Origin: Syntrophobacter sp. DG_60
GTDB taxonomy: Bacteria > Desulfobacterota > Desulfofervidia > Desulfofervidales > DG-60
NCBI GenBank assembly: GCA_001304365.1
Contig: LJNA01000047.1
Span: forward strand, 1 to 15,533
DNA: 15,533 bases
Reading direction: 5' to 3'
In this document: positions 15,421 through 15,533 of the stretch, piece by piece
How the letters are laid out: each line of letters starts with the position of its first letter
Position numbering within the stretch: position 1 is the first letter of the stretch
Translations under genes and position numbers: made by a program
The notes under the pieces: model-generated
The model's input: the letters and a program-made list of their open reading frames with translations, nothing else
The model's database searches: none
Told to the model about the DNA's origin: nothing

Positions 15421-15533
15421 TTAATCTTTAGACGGTTTATCTATACAAATTTTAAATAGAATCGATTTAATAAAAAATGGATACGAAGTATGTTTACAGT
15501 TTTCAAGCAACCCTATAGTTACTTTACGATCCC
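15421..15533. other. Unassigned AT-rich end of window
   Basis: The last 113 bases hold no recognisable gene or hairpin terminator. Three frames are open to the window edge. One is a plus frame from an ATG at 15487 with a poor Shine-Dalgarno. One is a plus frame without a normal start codon. One is a minus frame closed by TAA at 15421-15423, which could be the tail of a convergent gene. None has family motifs, and in AT-rich DNA such short open frames occur by chance. Confidence 0.3.

Noticed and set aside
15425..15533. Open frames at the right edge (plus frame through NGYEVCLQFSSNPIVTL, plus ATG at 15487, and a minus frame ending at 15421)
   Set aside because: Too short, mutually overlapping, without good starts or motifs; chance open frames are expected in this AT-rich stretch. 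Sequence beyond 15533 would decide.

Overview
This is a moderately AT-rich, gene-dense bacterial segment, almost entirely transcribed rightward. It carries housekeeping operons plus a small accessory insert. The F-type ATP synthase genes are ordered b'-b-delta-alpha-gamma-beta-epsilon with no a or c subunit beside them. The b subunit has a signal-peptide-like N-terminus. There is a small siroheme/ferredoxin protein, a tungsten-type aldehyde:ferredoxin oxidoreductase (AOR), and heavy use of AGA/AGG arginine codons with Lys/Glu-rich proteins. Together these suggest a strict anaerobe, probably thermophilic, of the Desulfobacterota (sulfate-reducer) type. This assignment is inference from gene content only.

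Layout. 1-89: C-terminal end of an FeS/flavin oxidoreductase. 101-676: PAP2-like membrane protein. 732-1598: small siroheme [4Fe-4S] reductase-like protein with two ferredoxin clusters. 1696-7593: seven-gene ATP synthase operon, closed by a strong hairpin terminator at 7614-7653. The terminator also serves a convergent SlyD/FKBP-type prolyl isomerase gene (7743-8171, minus strand), which is clearly more GC-rich than its surroundings. 8172-8401: divergent intergenic region with a 9-bp-phased TAAAC repeat and an inverted repeat overlapping the likely glmU promoter. 8402-11481: glmU-glmS for UDP-GlcNAc synthesis. 11546-12096: two-gene toxin-antitoxin module (AbrB-like antitoxin, RelE-like toxin). 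12352-15420: AOR, a YrfG-type HAD nucleotidase and ispD, tightly packed. 15421-15533: no confident gene.

How the parts work together. ATP synthase makes the F1 head, stalk and stator, so the a and c ring genes must lie elsewhere. GlmS and GlmU cover the first and last steps of UDP-GlcNAc synthesis, and IspD is the third step of the MEP isoprenoid pathway. The AOR and the siroheme protein are anaerobic redox enzymes whose substrates cannot be read from the sequence.

Most notable observation. GlmU has an apparent in-frame deletion of about 31 residues in its left-handed beta-helix domain. The deletion removes the segment that in E. coli carries the acetyltransferase catalytic histidine and its neighbouring lysine and tyrosine, while the uridylyltransferase domain is intact. 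Other points are a period-18 His/Glu-rich repeat in the b subunit, a C-X7-C spacing in the siroheme cluster motif, and substitutions at normally near-invariant positions of ATP synthase alpha and beta. I did not find a clearly new multi-gene system.
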